NCBI GenBank assembly: GCA_045642925.1
Contig: JAZUJW010000067.1
Location: 18,376-82,375, forward strand
Direction of reading: 5' to 3'
From: Firm-04 sp045642925
Lineage (GTDB): Bacteria; Bacillota; Clostridia; Oscillospirales; Ruminococcaceae
DNA length: 64,000 nucleotides
Shown: in pieces, positions 34,301 through 42,302 of the stretch
How positions within the stretch are numbered: the first letter of the stretch is position 1
How the letters are laid out: each line of letters opens with the position of its first letter
Made by a program: the position numbers and the translations under genes
Notes under the pieces: model-generated
Seen by the model: only the letters and a program-made list of their open reading frames with translations
Database searches by the model: none
What the model was told of the DNA's origin: nothing

Positions 34301-34537
34301 ATCACAGATGCGATGACCAACGGCAAAATTGACCTCATCATCAATACCCCTGCGGGTGCTGACAGTCTGCATGACGACAGCTACATCCGTAAGGCAGCCA
34401 TTAAGTACCGCATTCCGTACATCACCACGATGGCAGCGGCAATGGCAAGTGCAGAGGGCATTCGTGCCATCAAGGAACAGCACGCAGGTTTGAGCGTCAA
34501 GTCCCTGCAAGAGTTCCACAGCGAAATTTCCGATTAA
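31310..34537 (+). CDS. carB: Carbamoyl-phosphate synthase large subunit
   Basis: The 1075-residue enzyme makes carbamoyl phosphate from bicarbonate, ammonia and two ATP, for pyrimidine and arginine synthesis. Two homologous ATP-grasp halves are clear: IIGSGPIIIGQACEFDYSGT at the start and ILGGGPNRIGQGIEFDYCC at about 560. The last 140 residues are the allosteric MGS-like domain. The ATG has GTGAGGTG upstream. The small glutaminase subunit carA, usually adjacent, is not in the window upstream or downstream, so it must be encoded elsewhere. Confidence 0.97.
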   Translation: MPKRNDIHKVMIIGSGPIIIGQACEFDYSGTQACKALRKLGYEIVLVNSNPATIMTDPDVADVTYIEPLNCERLTQIIKKERPDALLPNLGGQSGLNLCSELDKAGVLKEYNVEVIGVQVDAIERGEDRIEFKNTMQSIGVEMARSQVAYSVDEAVEIADRLGYPVVLRPAYTMGGAGGGMVYNIEELKVVCARGLQASLIGQVLVEECITGWEELELEVVRDAKNNMITVCFIENIDPVGVHTGDSFCSAPMLTISEEVQKRMQEQAYRIVEKIEVIGGCNCQFAHDPVSDRIVCIEINPRTSRSSALASKATGFPIALVSAMLAAGLTLDEMECGKYGTLDKYVPSGDYVVIKFARWAFEKFKGAEDKLGTQMRAVGEVMSIGKTYKEAFQKSIRSLETGNYGLGFVKNFHDKTKEELLAMLVYPCSNRQYIMYEALRKGATVDELFNLTKIKKWFLEQMLELVEEENALIAAKGSVPAVDVLKQAKLDGFSDRYLAKILEIKEEDIRNARYAAGIREGWEGVHVSGTKDSAYYYSSYHITDDKTPCNTDRPKIMILGGGPNRIGQGIEFDYCCVHAALALKDLGFETIMANCNAETVSTDYDTSHKLYFEPLTLEDVLQIYEKEKPVGVIAQFGGQTPLNLAADLKKNGVRILGTSPETIDLAEDRDHFRAMMEKLEIPMPESGMAVTVDDALEIANRIGYPVMVRPSYVLGGRGMEVVHDDEMMRVYMSAAVGVTPDRPILIDRFLHHATECEADAISDGTHCFVPAVMEHIELAGVHSGDSACVLPSLNLSEKHVATIKDYTRKIAVEMGVEGLMNMQYAIEDDTVYVLEANPRASRTVPLVSKVCAINMVRVATQIMTTELTGKPSPVPALHDRKIPHHGVKEAVFPFNMFQEVDPVLGPEMRSTGEVLGISPNFGEAYFKAQEATQTRLPVSGTVLLSVCGRDKSELLPIAKSFNELGFKILATGKTYDMIAENGIPAEKIKKLYEGRPNITDAMTNGKIDLIINTPAGADSLHDDSYIRKAAIKYRIPYITTMAAAMASAEGIRAIKEQHAGLSVKSLQEFHSEISD

Positions 34538-34558
34538 TCATTTGAACCCGTAAAAGAT

Positions 34559-34590
34559 GGGGAGCAGCGCAAAAAACACTGCTCCCTATT
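34559..34590 (+). terminator. Hairpin after carB
   Basis: GGGAGCAG and CTGCTCCC around an A-rich loop, followed by TATTGAGTATTTATT. The weak T-run may allow read-through into greA. Confidence 0.5.
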
Positions 34591-34630
34591 GAGTATTTAT
34601 TCTATATTTGCGAAACGGAGGCAAATTCCC

Positions 34631-35125
34631 ATGGCAGAGCATATGGAACAAATGTCGCAGGCGCATTACGAGGCGCTTGAAAAACAACTGGCATACTTGA
34701 TTGGTACCCGCCGCCGCGAGGTTGCTGACCAACTGGCTGAAGCAAGAAGCTACGGAGACCTTTCTGAAAACGCCGAGTACGATGAAGCTCGAAACGAACA
34801 GGCACGTTTGGAAACCGAAATCGCAGAACTGGAATATACCCTTGCTCATGCGGAAATCGTGCAGACGATTTCTGTTGATGAAGTCGGCAACGGTTCTGTT
34901 GTGACCCTCAAACGTGATGCTTTCGCCGATTATCCTGAAAAAATCGAAACCCTGAAAATCGTTGGCCGTACCGAGTCCGATTATACCAAGGGCTGGATCT
35001 CCGATGAGTCCCCGATTGGTAAAGCTGCCCTCCATAAGCGTGTCGGTGACCGCTTTATCGTGGAAGCACCCATCGGCATGATGACCTTCACTGTCATCGA
35101 CATTTCCATGGATACCAATGCATAA
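34631..35125 (+). CDS. greA: Transcription elongation factor GreA
   Basis: The 164-residue protein is an N-terminal coiled coil with the acidic tip residues in YGDLSENAEYDEAR plus a C-terminal FKBP-like domain ending PIGKAALHKRVGD. It rescues backtracked RNA polymerase by helping transcript cleavage. The start at 34631 has GGAGG 9-10 bases upstream; an upstream in-frame ATG lacks a site. lysS follows after 14 bases, a classic Firmicutes pair. Confidence 0.95.
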   Translation: MAEHMEQMSQAHYEALEKQLAYLIGTRRREVADQLAEARSYGDLSENAEYDEARNEQARLETEIAELEYTLAHAEIVQTISVDEVGNGSVVTLKRDAFADYPEKIETLKIVGRTESDYTKGWISDESPIGKAALHKRVGDRFIVEAPIGMMTFTVIDISMDTNA

Positions 35126-35139
35126 GTGAGGAACAAACC

Positions 35140-36750
35140 ATGAGCGAAGAAAATGTAAAGCAGCAGGGCGCGGAACAGGTCAGCGACCCGTCTGCGTTCC
35201 GTCAGATTCGTCTGGATAAGCTGACGGAAATGCAGGCAAACGGCAAAGACCCGTTTACCGTCACCCGCTTTGATGTCACTGCCAATACTGCGCAGTGCCG
35301 CGATATGTTCGCAGAAGCAGAAGCAAAGATGAATGCTTCTCTTGCAGAAGATGCGGACGAGGAAACCAAAAAGGCAGCAGTAGAAGCACTGAATGAGCAA
35401 TTCCCTGTGGTCGTTGCCGGCAGAATCATGAGCTGGCGCAAGATGGGCAAGGCAAACTTCCTTGACCTCCGCGACCGTGAAGGCAGAATTCAGGTTTATG
35501 TGCGTATGAACGATGTCGGCGAAGAAGCATTTGCGGACTTCCGCAAGTGGGATATCGGCGATATCATGGGCGTAGAAGGCACGCTGTTCCGTACCAGAAG
35601 CGGCGAGCTTTCCATTCATGCGAAGAAAGTCACATTGCTGTCCAAGTCCCTGAAGCCGCTGCCCGAAAAATTCCATGGTCTGACCGACCGCGATACCCGT
35701 TATCGTCAGCGCTATGTAGACCTGATCATGAACGAAGATGTTCGTGATACCTTCATCAAGCGCAGCAAGATCATTGCTGCAATTCGTTCCTGGCTGGATG
35801 CACAGGGCTTCCTGGAAGTCGAAACGCCGATGCTGGTTGCAAATGCAGGCGGCGCTGCTGCACGTCCGTTCGAAACGCATTACAATGCGCTGAATGAGGA
35901 TGTCAAGCTGCGTATTTCGTTGGAACTTTACCTCAAGCGCCTGATTGTCGGCGGTCTGGAAAAGGTCTACGAAATCGGCAGAGTATTCCGCAATGAGGGT
36001 GTTGATACCCGTCACAACCCTGAATTCACGCTGATGGAACTCTATCAGGCTTACACCGATTACCACGGCATGATGGATTTGACCGAGAATATGTTCCGCT
36101 ATGTCGCACAGAAGGTCTGCGGCACGACACTCGTTCCTTATGGCGATGTCATGATTGACCTTGGCAAGCCGTTTGAGCGCATCACCATGATTGATGCCGT
36201 CAAGAAGTACGCAGGTGTTGATTTTGACGCAATTCCTGATACGGCGGCTGCAAAGAAGATCGCTGACGAGAAGGGCGTACATTACGAAGACCGCCACGAA
36301 AAGGGCGATATCCTCAATCTGTTCTTTGAGGAATTTGTTGAGGAGAAGCTGATTCAGCCGACCTTTGTCATGGATCATCCTGTCGAGATCTCGCCGCTGA
36401 CCAAGCGTAAGCCTGACAAGCCTGACTATGTAGAGCGTTTTGAGCTGTTCATTACCGCACGCGAAATGTGCAATGCATATTCTGAGCTGAATGACCCGAT
36501 CGACCAGAGAGGTCGTTTTGAGGCACAGGAAGAACTCATCAAGAAGGGCGATGATGAAGCAAACCACATTGATGAGGACTTCATGAACGCACTGGAAATC
36601 GGTATGCCTCCAACGGGCGGTATCGGTTACGGCATCGACCGTCTGGTGATGCTGCTGACGAACAGCCAGTCCATTCGTGACGTACTGCTGTTCCCGACCA
36701 TGAAGTCGCTGGATGCCAATGCACCTGCGGAGTCTGCGGAAGAAAACTGA
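35140..36750 (+). CDS. lysS: Lysyl-tRNA synthetase, class II
   Basis: The 536-residue enzyme charges tRNA-Lys. It has an OB-fold anticodon domain (VAGRIMSWRKMGKANFLDLR) and a class II core with motif 2 (EIGRVFRNEGVDTRHNPEFT) and motif 3 (GGIGYGIDRLVML). It is about 35-40 residues longer than most; the extra length lies in an acidic insertion at about 45-85 (EAEAKMNASLAEDADEE) and a short tail. No T-box leader is visible upstream; it is coupled to greA. Confidence 0.96.
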   Translation: MSEENVKQQGAEQVSDPSAFRQIRLDKLTEMQANGKDPFTVTRFDVTANTAQCRDMFAEAEAKMNASLAEDADEETKKAAVEALNEQFPVVVAGRIMSWRKMGKANFLDLRDREGRIQVYVRMNDVGEEAFADFRKWDIGDIMGVEGTLFRTRSGELSIHAKKVTLLSKSLKPLPEKFHGLTDRDTRYRQRYVDLIMNEDVRDTFIKRSKIIAAIRSWLDAQGFLEVETPMLVANAGGAAARPFETHYNALNEDVKLRISLELYLKRLIVGGLEKVYEIGRVFRNEGVDTRHNPEFTLMELYQAYTDYHGMMDLTENMFRYVAQKVCGTTLVPYGDVMIDLGKPFERITMIDAVKKYAGVDFDAIPDTAAAKKIADEKGVHYEDRHEKGDILNLFFEEFVEEKLIQPTFVMDHPVEISPLTKRKPDKPDYVERFELFITAREMCNAYSELNDPIDQRGRFEAQEELIKKGDDEANHIDEDFMNALEIGMPPTGGIGYGIDRLVMLLTNSQSIRDVLLFPTMKSLDANAPAESAEEN

Positions 36751-36811
36751 ATGACATACAAGGCGCTTCTGAGAAATCGGGAGCGCTTTGCCATGAAGGG
36801 AGATATCTTGA

Positions 36812-37300
36812 ATGAATAAGAAACAGAAACCGAAACGTGGATGCGCCATTACTTTACGCATCGTTTGTTTTATCATGATGATTCTATTTGGCATCATTTC
36901 TGTGCCTTTGCGGCTGATGATGCCTCCGATGTTCAAACACATCGAAAAAACGGAGGCGGTTGTGACAGGGTATTGGAGAGAGGATTCGAGCACGCCATCC
37001 TCTGACAATCATACAACAGGGCTGGCAATGGTCGACTATACTGCGGAAGGGGTGGAAATGCATAATGTGAAATGTCATAGTATGTTCGGAGAAGTGAATA
37101 TCGGAGATCACATTGAGGTTTGGTATGATCCTAAAAACCCAACCACTTGTGAGATGTACATAAAAGATCCGATCTTTTCCGGTGTGTATTATGTGATACT
37201 TGGTATGTTGGTACTGAGCGCGTGTGGAGTAATTGGCTCGTTCATTATGGAGAAGAACGCCAGAAAGAAAGCCGCAATGGAGACTCAATACAAAATATGA
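36812..37300 (+). CDS. DUF3592-like membrane protein
   Basis: The 162-residue protein has membrane helices at about 13-36 and 124-145 with a beta-rich loop between. The loop shows the DUF3592 pattern: EAVVTGYWRE, a VDYTAEG strand, and IGDHIEVWYDPKNPTTCEM. The role is unknown. GGGAG lies about 9 bases before the ATG. It lies 61 bases after lysS, so it may be expressed from the same transcript; a weak hairpin (36760-36790) lies between. Confidence 0.78.
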   Translation: MNKKQKPKRGCAITLRIVCFIMMILFGIISVPLRLMMPPMFKHIEKTEAVVTGYWREDSSTPSSDNHTTGLAMVDYTAEGVEMHNVKCHSMFGEVNIGDHIEVWYDPKNPTTCEMYIKDPIFSGVYYVILGMLVLSACGVIGSFIMEKNARKKAAMETQYKI

Positions 37301-37309
37301 TATTCCGAA

Positions 37310-37372
37310 TCAAAATTAAAGTTTTACTCGATTTTTTTCAAAAAACCGCAGAGTCCAGAGGCAGCGCCTCTG
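37310..37372. repeat. Family B repeat, partial copy
   Basis: ATTAAAGTTTTACTCGATTT, then TTCAAAAAACCGCAGAG and the GTCCAGAGGCAGCGCCTCTG palindrome. It lies between the convergent ends of the DUF3592 gene and gapA. Confidence 0.7.
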
Positions 37373-37400
37373 TACTCCTCAATATATGAGCCGCTTGCTC

Positions 37401-37436
37401 AAAAAAGCGCCCTGTCCCCAAAAGGACAAGGCGCTC
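37401..37436 (-). terminator. Terminator of gapA
   Basis: AGCGCCCTGTCC and GGACAAGGCGCT pair with one mismatch; the minus strand then has six T. Confidence 0.85.
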
Positions 37437-37458
37437 TCTGTATTCGTTTAGAATGGGA

Positions 37459-38496
37459 TTAGCCCAGTTCTGCGAAGTACTTAATGGTGCGAACCATCTG
37501 GCTGGTGTAGGAGTTCTCGTTATCATACCAAGAAACAACCTGAACCTCAAACAGATCGTCAGCAATCTTTGCAACCATGGTCTGGGTTGCATCGAACAGA
37601 GAACCAAAACGCATACCGATAACATCGGAAGAAACGATCTGGTCTTCGTTGTAGCCGAAGGACTCGGAAGCAGCAGCCTTCATTGCAGCATTGATGCCTT
37701 CCTTGGTCACGTCAGCACCCTTGACAACTGCGGTCAGGATGGTGGTAGAACCAGTCGGAACAGGAACACGCTGTGCAGAACCGATCAGCTTGCCGTTCAG
37801 TTCAGGAATTACCAGACCGATTGCCTTTGCAGCACCGGTGGAGTTCGGAACGATGTTAGCAGCGCCTGCACGTGCACGACGGAGGTCACCCTTACGGTGC
37901 GGGCCATCCAGAATCATCTGGTCGCCAGTGTAAGCGTGAATGGTGCTCATGATACCGCTCTGGATAGGAGCATAATCGTTCAGAGCCTTTGCCATCGGAG
38001 CGAGGCAGTTGGTGGTGCAGGATGCAGCAGAAATGATCTGGTCATCCTTGGTCAGAGTATTCTCGTTAACGGAGAAAACGATGGTCTTCAGGTCATTGCC
38101 GGCAGGAGCAGAGATAACAACTTTCTTTGCACCAGCGGTGATGTGAGCCATGGACTTATCCTTAGAGCAGTAGAAGCCGGTGCACTCGAGAACAACGTCA
38201 ACACCGATTTCGCCCCAAGGCAGTTCAGCAGCGTTTGCTTTTGCATAGATGGTCAGGGTCTTACCGTCAACGGTCAGAGTATTAGCCTCATCATCAGCAG
38301 TAACGGTGTGAAGATTCTCACCGATCTTGCCGCAGTAGCCGCCCTGAGCGGTATCATATTTGAGGAGCTGAGCGAGCATGGAAGGCTTGGTCAGGTCATT
38401 GATTGCGACGACCTCGTAGCCCTCTGCGCCGAACATCTGACGGAATGCCAGACGACCGATACGGCCAAAACCATTGATTGCAACTTTAACGGACAT
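37459..38496 (-). CDS. gapA: Glyceraldehyde-3-phosphate dehydrogenase
   Basis: The 345-residue enzyme oxidises glyceraldehyde 3-phosphate to 1,3-bisphosphoglycerate with NAD+. It has the NAD-binding INGFGRIGRLAF at the N-terminus, the catalytic C160 in SAASCTTNC, the following HAYTGDQ with the catalytic His, and the C-terminal SWYDNENSYTSQ. Length is normal. The start has AGGAGG upstream. It stands alone with its own promoter and terminator instead of in the gap-pgk-tpi operon of many Firmicutes. Confidence 0.97.
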   Translation of the reverse strand: MSVKVAINGFGRIGRLAFRQMFGAEGYEVVAINDLTKPSMLAQLLKYDTAQGGYCGKIGENLHTVTADDEANTLTVDGKTLTIYAKANAAELPWGEIGVDVVLECTGFYCSKDKSMAHITAGAKKVVISAPAGNDLKTIVFSVNENTLTKDDQIISAASCTTNCLAPMAKALNDYAPIQSGIMSTIHAYTGDQMILDGPHRKGDLRRARAGAANIVPNSTGAAKAIGLVIPELNGKLIGSAQRVPVPTGSTTILTAVVKGADVTKEGINAAMKAAASESFGYNEDQIVSSDVIGMRFGSLFDATQTMVAKIADDLFEVQVVSWYDNENSYTSQMVRTIKYFAELG

Positions 38497-38528
38497 TGGA
38501 ATTACCTCCTAGAATTTTTGATACTTCT

Positions 38529-38557
38529 ATTTTACACTATTTTCCCGCAAATTGCAA
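38529..38557 (-). promoter_or_regulatory. Promoter of gapA
   Basis: On the minus strand TTGCAA (38552-38557), 17 bp, TAAAAT (38529-38534), with the same AAAATAGTGTAAAATA core as pgk. Confidence 0.75.
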
Positions 38558-38727
38558 GCACTTTGACAAAAAAATGACGTTCTGCCGAAAATTGCGGTAG
38601 TTTTATGCAATGTATCTGGAACATCAGAATTTTTTTGTGTAAATTCCCGAATCTTTGGAAATCAGTCGAAAAAAAATTTTTTTTGATGTATAATAAAATA
38701 AAAAATAATTGAGGAGGCGGAAAAGCT

Positions 38728-39834
38728 TTGCGTGGTCAACACAACACTTCATCGAAGGAAGATGCTTTCAATGCACTCTATGGCGATCTAACGGATGCTG
38801 TGTGCGTCTGTGACATGGAAATGACGTTATTATGGTACAATCAAGAATCCGCGCTGACGCTTTATTCTGCGCTTTTGCCACAAATGCAGGGAACTGTCAA
38901 TCAGACGGTGCTTTTGCCCGCTGACGGTTTGATTCTGTTGACCGCACCTGACGGAAGCAGCTATGAATGTCATACAGACCGTTTGAGAAGTGAGAAACAG
39001 GATTTGCTGATATGTCATTTCGTAAAGCGGCAGACGAATGATGAGGTGGATGCAAAGCAGCTTGCAAGTTTGCGGTGTATGCTTTCGGCAAGCAGTTCTG
39101 AAATGCGTCAGATGTCGGCAGTGTTGCTGCAAGTGATGGAAAAGATACGGCGCTGTGACGCGATGGCAGAAGACCTTGCGGCATCAGCGATGCAGGATTT
39201 GAACACGGTATCTTATCGGATGTTGTATCAGGCTTTGCGGAATGCGGAAATGTTCTGGTATCAGTCCGTGACACCGCAGCAGGCGGCGGAGTTTCCTGTG
39301 GTGAATCTGGTGGGGGTACTTGACAGAACCATCAAAGAAATTGAGCAATTGACGGCTGATTTTTTGACAGTACAGCCGCATGATCCGTTCGAACTGATTT
39401 CGGCAAGGATTGATCCTGACCGTTTTGAAGTGGCGCTTTTGCTGTTATTTGTGAAGCTGCATAATGGAGATTCTGCGATGACGGCGATGTATTGCGACAC
39501 GGTACGGGAGGAAAATGTGGTATTGTTGACGATGCGGTTGACCTCGTTTGGGGAGGCGCATTGTGGGCGATTACACGCGCCATTGAAAGCTGGAGATGAG
39601 GCAACATTGGCGGCAGTGGAGTCATTACTGGAGCGGTTTTGCGAGGTATTTGGGGTAACGCTGATTTATTCGGACAAAGAAGGGGAGCACAGTGCAGTCA
39701 TGCGGATACCGTTGGTCATAGATGGGAGATTGCCGTTTGCGAGTCCGAGTGTGATATGCAGTGAGGAGCGGAGGTTTTCGAAAGCGCATTTGGTGTTATC
39801 GGCAATCATGGAATTTCACCCGCCGTTATATTAG
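38728..39834 (+). CDS. PAS-like/degenerate histidine-kinase-like protein
   Basis: The 368-residue soluble protein appears to have a TTG start (GAGGAGG 10 bases upstream). Residues 12-100 look like a PAS sensor (AVCVCDMEMTLLWYNQESA). Residues 113-140 resemble a kinase dimerisation helix, but the H-box His position reads S124 (SSEMRQM). Residues 226-330 follow an ATPase domain pattern, with a weak N-box (DPDRFEVALLLLFVKLHN) and a plain last strand (SDKEGEHSAVMRIPL). I infer a sensor or adaptor that has lost kinase activity. No response regulator gene is adjacent. Confidence 0.65.
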   Translation: MRGQHNTSSKEDAFNALYGDLTDAVCVCDMEMTLLWYNQESALTLYSALLPQMQGTVNQTVLLPADGLILLTAPDGSSYECHTDRLRSEKQDLLICHFVKRQTNDEVDAKQLASLRCMLSASSSEMRQMSAVLLQVMEKIRRCDAMAEDLAASAMQDLNTVSYRMLYQALRNAEMFWYQSVTPQQAAEFPVVNLVGVLDRTIKEIEQLTADFLTVQPHDPFELISARIDPDRFEVALLLLFVKLHNGDSAMTAMYCDTVREENVVLLTMRLTSFGEAHCGRLHAPLKAGDEATLAAVESLLERFCEVFGVTLIYSDKEGEHSAVMRIPLVIDGRLPFASPSVICSEERRFSKAHLVLSAIMEFHPPLY

Positions 39835-39848
39835 TAAGCGGCTCTTTT

Positions 39849-40273
39849 ATTGAGAATTTCAAAGGGAACTTTTCCGTAACTATCTGGCTATGACGCGAAG
39901 CGAAATTAGAGTTTTACTCGATTTTTTTCAAAAAATCGCAGAGTCCAGTGGCAGCGCCCCTGGACGCAAACAGACTGCAAGCAGTCTGCACCGCAGAGCG
40001 CGAAACTCCCTTTTTCGTTCAACGAATCAGGAGGGGTTCCCCTATGCAGTACCCGACTGAAAGAACAAAAGGCAAGAGATAGGGATTATACCGTTCTCTT
40101 GCCTCTCTTTATTTATGTTAGGTACGACACGAGGGGAAACCCCTCCTGATTCGTTGTAAGGAAACAGGGGTGTTTCGCCGACTGCGGTGCAGACTGCTTG
40201 CAGTCTGTTTGCGTTCAGAGGCGCTGCCTCTGGACTTCGCCAAAGGGAATGATTCCCTTTGGAATCCTCAATA
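39849..40273. repeat. Family B composite with two large facing copies
   Basis: This fills the 463-bp gap between convergent genes. Left half: TTGAGAATTTCAAAGGGAAC, GACGCGAAGCGAAATTA, TCGATTTTTTTCAAAAAATC, GTCCAGTGGCAGCGCCCC, CAGACTGCAAGCAGTCTG and CGAATCAGGAGGGGTTCCCC. The right half (40132-40273) repeats these modules in reverse orientation. In the middle a GGCAAGAGA/TCTCTTGCC hairpin (40071-40103) with T-rich tail forms a terminator. No gene lies within. Confidence 0.85.
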
Positions 40274-40297
40274 AAAGGTCTTTACATTCTTCTGATG

Positions 40298-41560
40298 TTA
40301 TGACGTCTTCTTCTTGCGTTTCACAAGCTTCGGCGCTGCGTTCTCATCACGCAAACATTCTGCCGTCACAACAACCTTTTCAATACTGTCTGTCGATGGC
40401 GCATCAAACATCGTCTGCATCAATAAGCCTTCCAGTATCGCTCGCAGTCCACGCGCGCCCGTCTTCTGTTCAATCGCTTTCTTCGCAATTTCTTCCAGCG
40501 CTTCCTGTTCAATCTCTAACTCAATATCATCATACTTGAACAGCTTCGCATACTGCTTCACCAGCGCGTTCTTCGGCTCCGTCAGAATCCGCACCAAAGA
40601 TGCTTCATCCATCTCATCCAGCGTCGTAATCAGCGGCAAACGACCAACCAATTCAGGAACCAATCCGAATTTGACCAGATCCTGCGGAATCACTTTGCGG
40701 AAAATGTTCGCAGCCTGTTCCTTCTTCGATACGATCTCTGCACCGAATCCCAGCCCGGAAGATTCCGTTCGGCTGATAATGTGACGCTCTAATCCGTCAA
40801 ATGCACCACCACAAATGAACAAAATGTTCTTTGTGTTGATTTGGATGCACTCCTGATTCGGATGCTTTCTGCCACCCTGCGGCGGTACGTTCGATACCGT
40901 GCCTTCAATGATTTTCAGAAGCGCCTGCTGAACACCTTCACCGCTGACATCTCGCGTCAGGGACGTGTTCTCAGATTTGCGTGCAATCTTGTCGATTTCG
41001 TCAATGTAAATGATGCCGCGCTCTGCCGATGGAATATCAAAGTTCGCTGCCTGAATCAGTCGCAGCAGCACATTCTCTACGTCATCACCAACATAACCTG
41101 CTTCTGTGATGGTCGTGGCATCCGCAATTGCAAACGGAACATCCAGAATTTTTGCGAGTGTCTGCGCCAGATAGGTTTTGCCGACACCCGTCGGGCCGAG
41201 CAAAAGAACATTGCTCTTTTGCAGTTCGACATCATCACCGTCTTCACGGCTCAAAATGCGCTTATAGTGGTTATACACCGAAACGGAAAGGGCAATCTTT
41301 GCCTTATCCTGTCCGATGACATATTCATCCAGAACTTTTTTGATTTCTGCGGGCTTCAGCAGCTTCATTTCTTTGGTGTCATCATGTGGCTTTTTGCTGC
41401 GCGTATCACGGGATTTCGGCTGTGATGAGCCGTAAAGCAGTTCGTAGCAATAGCTGACGCATTCATCGCAGATGTTGGAGGCACCAGCGGAAAACAAGCT
41501 GCCGACTTTATTTTCACTTTTTCCACAGAAGTTGCATTTTCTCAGACCATTCTCAGGCAT
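40298..41560 (-). CDS. clpX: ATP-dependent protease ATPase subunit ClpX
   Basis: The 420-residue AAA+ unfoldase feeds proteins to ClpP. The N-terminal zinc-binding domain has C9, C12, C31 and C34. Walker A GPTGVGKT is at 122-129, Walker B IIYIDEIDKIA follows, and the ClpP-contact IGF-type loop is the LGFGAE stretch near residue 270. Length is normal. It is the last gene of tig-clpP-clpX, 36 bases after clpP. The 3' end faces the family B composite. Confidence 0.97.
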   Translation of the reverse strand: MPENGLRKCNFCGKSENKVGSLFSAGASNICDECVSYCYELLYGSSQPKSRDTRSKKPHDDTKEMKLLKPAEIKKVLDEYVIGQDKAKIALSVSVYNHYKRILSREDGDDVELQKSNVLLLGPTGVGKTYLAQTLAKILDVPFAIADATTITEAGYVGDDVENVLLRLIQAANFDIPSAERGIIYIDEIDKIARKSENTSLTRDVSGEGVQQALLKIIEGTVSNVPPQGGRKHPNQECIQINTKNILFICGGAFDGLERHIISRTESSGLGFGAEIVSKKEQAANIFRKVIPQDLVKFGLVPELVGRLPLITTLDEMDEASLVRILTEPKNALVKQYAKLFKYDDIELEIEQEALEEIAKKAIEQKTGARGLRAILEGLLMQTMFDAPSTDSIEKVVVTAECLRDENAAPKLVKRKKKTS

Positions 41561-41596
41561 TGCTTGCTGTATCCTTTCTGCTGCAAATACGCGGGT

Positions 41597-42187
41597 TCAG
41601 CGCTTTGCAACGACTTTGTCGATCAATCCGTATGCGAGTGCTTCCTGTGCGGTCATGAAGTTGTCACGCTCGACATCGCGCTGAATTTCTTCGACCGATT
41701 TGCCGGTGTTCTCAGCAAGCATTCGATTCAGCTTATCCTTCGTGCGCAGGAGGTTCTCCGTGCGAATCTGAATATCAGTTGCCTGACCTGTCAGACCGCC
41801 GCCCATGATCAAAGGCTGGTGAATCATGATCTCACTGTTGGGGAGCGCCATACGCTTGCCCTTCGCACCGGAGGAAAGCAAAAATGCACCCATAGATGCT
41901 GCCATGCCGATGCAGATGGTAGCGACATCGCACTTGATATACTGCATGGTGTCATAGATCGCCATGCCTGCGGTGACGCTTCCGCCGGGGCTGTTAATGT
42001 AAAGGGAGATATCCTTTTCAGGGTCTTGGCTTTCCAGAAACAGCAGCTGTGCAACCACAAGGCTTGCGGTGGTATCGTTGACATCTTCCGACAGCATGAT
42101 GATTCTGTCATTCAGCAGACGGGAGAAAATATCGTATGCTCTCTCGCCGCGGTTTGTTTGTTCAATGACGGTTGGGACTAAGCTCAT
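41597..42187 (-). CDS. clpP: ATP-dependent Clp protease proteolytic subunit ClpP
   Basis: A 196-residue serine peptidase that forms the tetradecameric barrel. The catalytic triad is S98 in GMAASMGAF, H123 in MIHQPL and a late Asp (about 172). The N-terminal SLVPTVIEQTNRGERAYDI pattern is typical. It lies between tig and clpX in the standard order. Confidence 0.97.
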   Translation of the reverse strand: MSLVPTVIEQTNRGERAYDIFSRLLNDRIIMLSEDVNDTTASLVVAQLLFLESQDPEKDISLYINSPGGSVTAGMAIYDTMQYIKCDVATICIGMAASMGAFLLSSGAKGKRMALPNSEIMIHQPLIMGGGLTGQATDIQIRTENLLRTKDKLNRMLAENTGKSVEEIQRDVERDNFMTAQEALAYGLIDKVVAKR

Positions 42188-42302
42188 TCTATGTCATCCT
42201 TTCTGCGGTTCAAATTTGTGCCATTTCGACACAATGTGTAAATAGAGGAATTGCGCGTCCCTTCTTTTGGAAAGGAACGCGCTTCACTTCCTTGTTTTTT
42301 AA

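Noticed and set aside
32351..34519. Long minus-strand open frame opposite carB
   Set aside because: carB is certain from both ATP-grasp halves; the antisense frame has no family match and is rich in Cys, His and Arg.
35126..35139. Possible T-box before lysS
   Set aside because: Only 14 bases separate greA and lysS; no leader is possible.
34981..37008. Minus-strand open frame of 675 codons across lysS
   Set aside because: It crosses greA, lysS and the DUF3592 gene in antisense and shows no protein-like pattern.
371..40273. Family B repeats as a CRISPR array
   Set aside because: Copies are far apart, of unequal length and palindromic throughout; there are no regular spacers and no cas genes.
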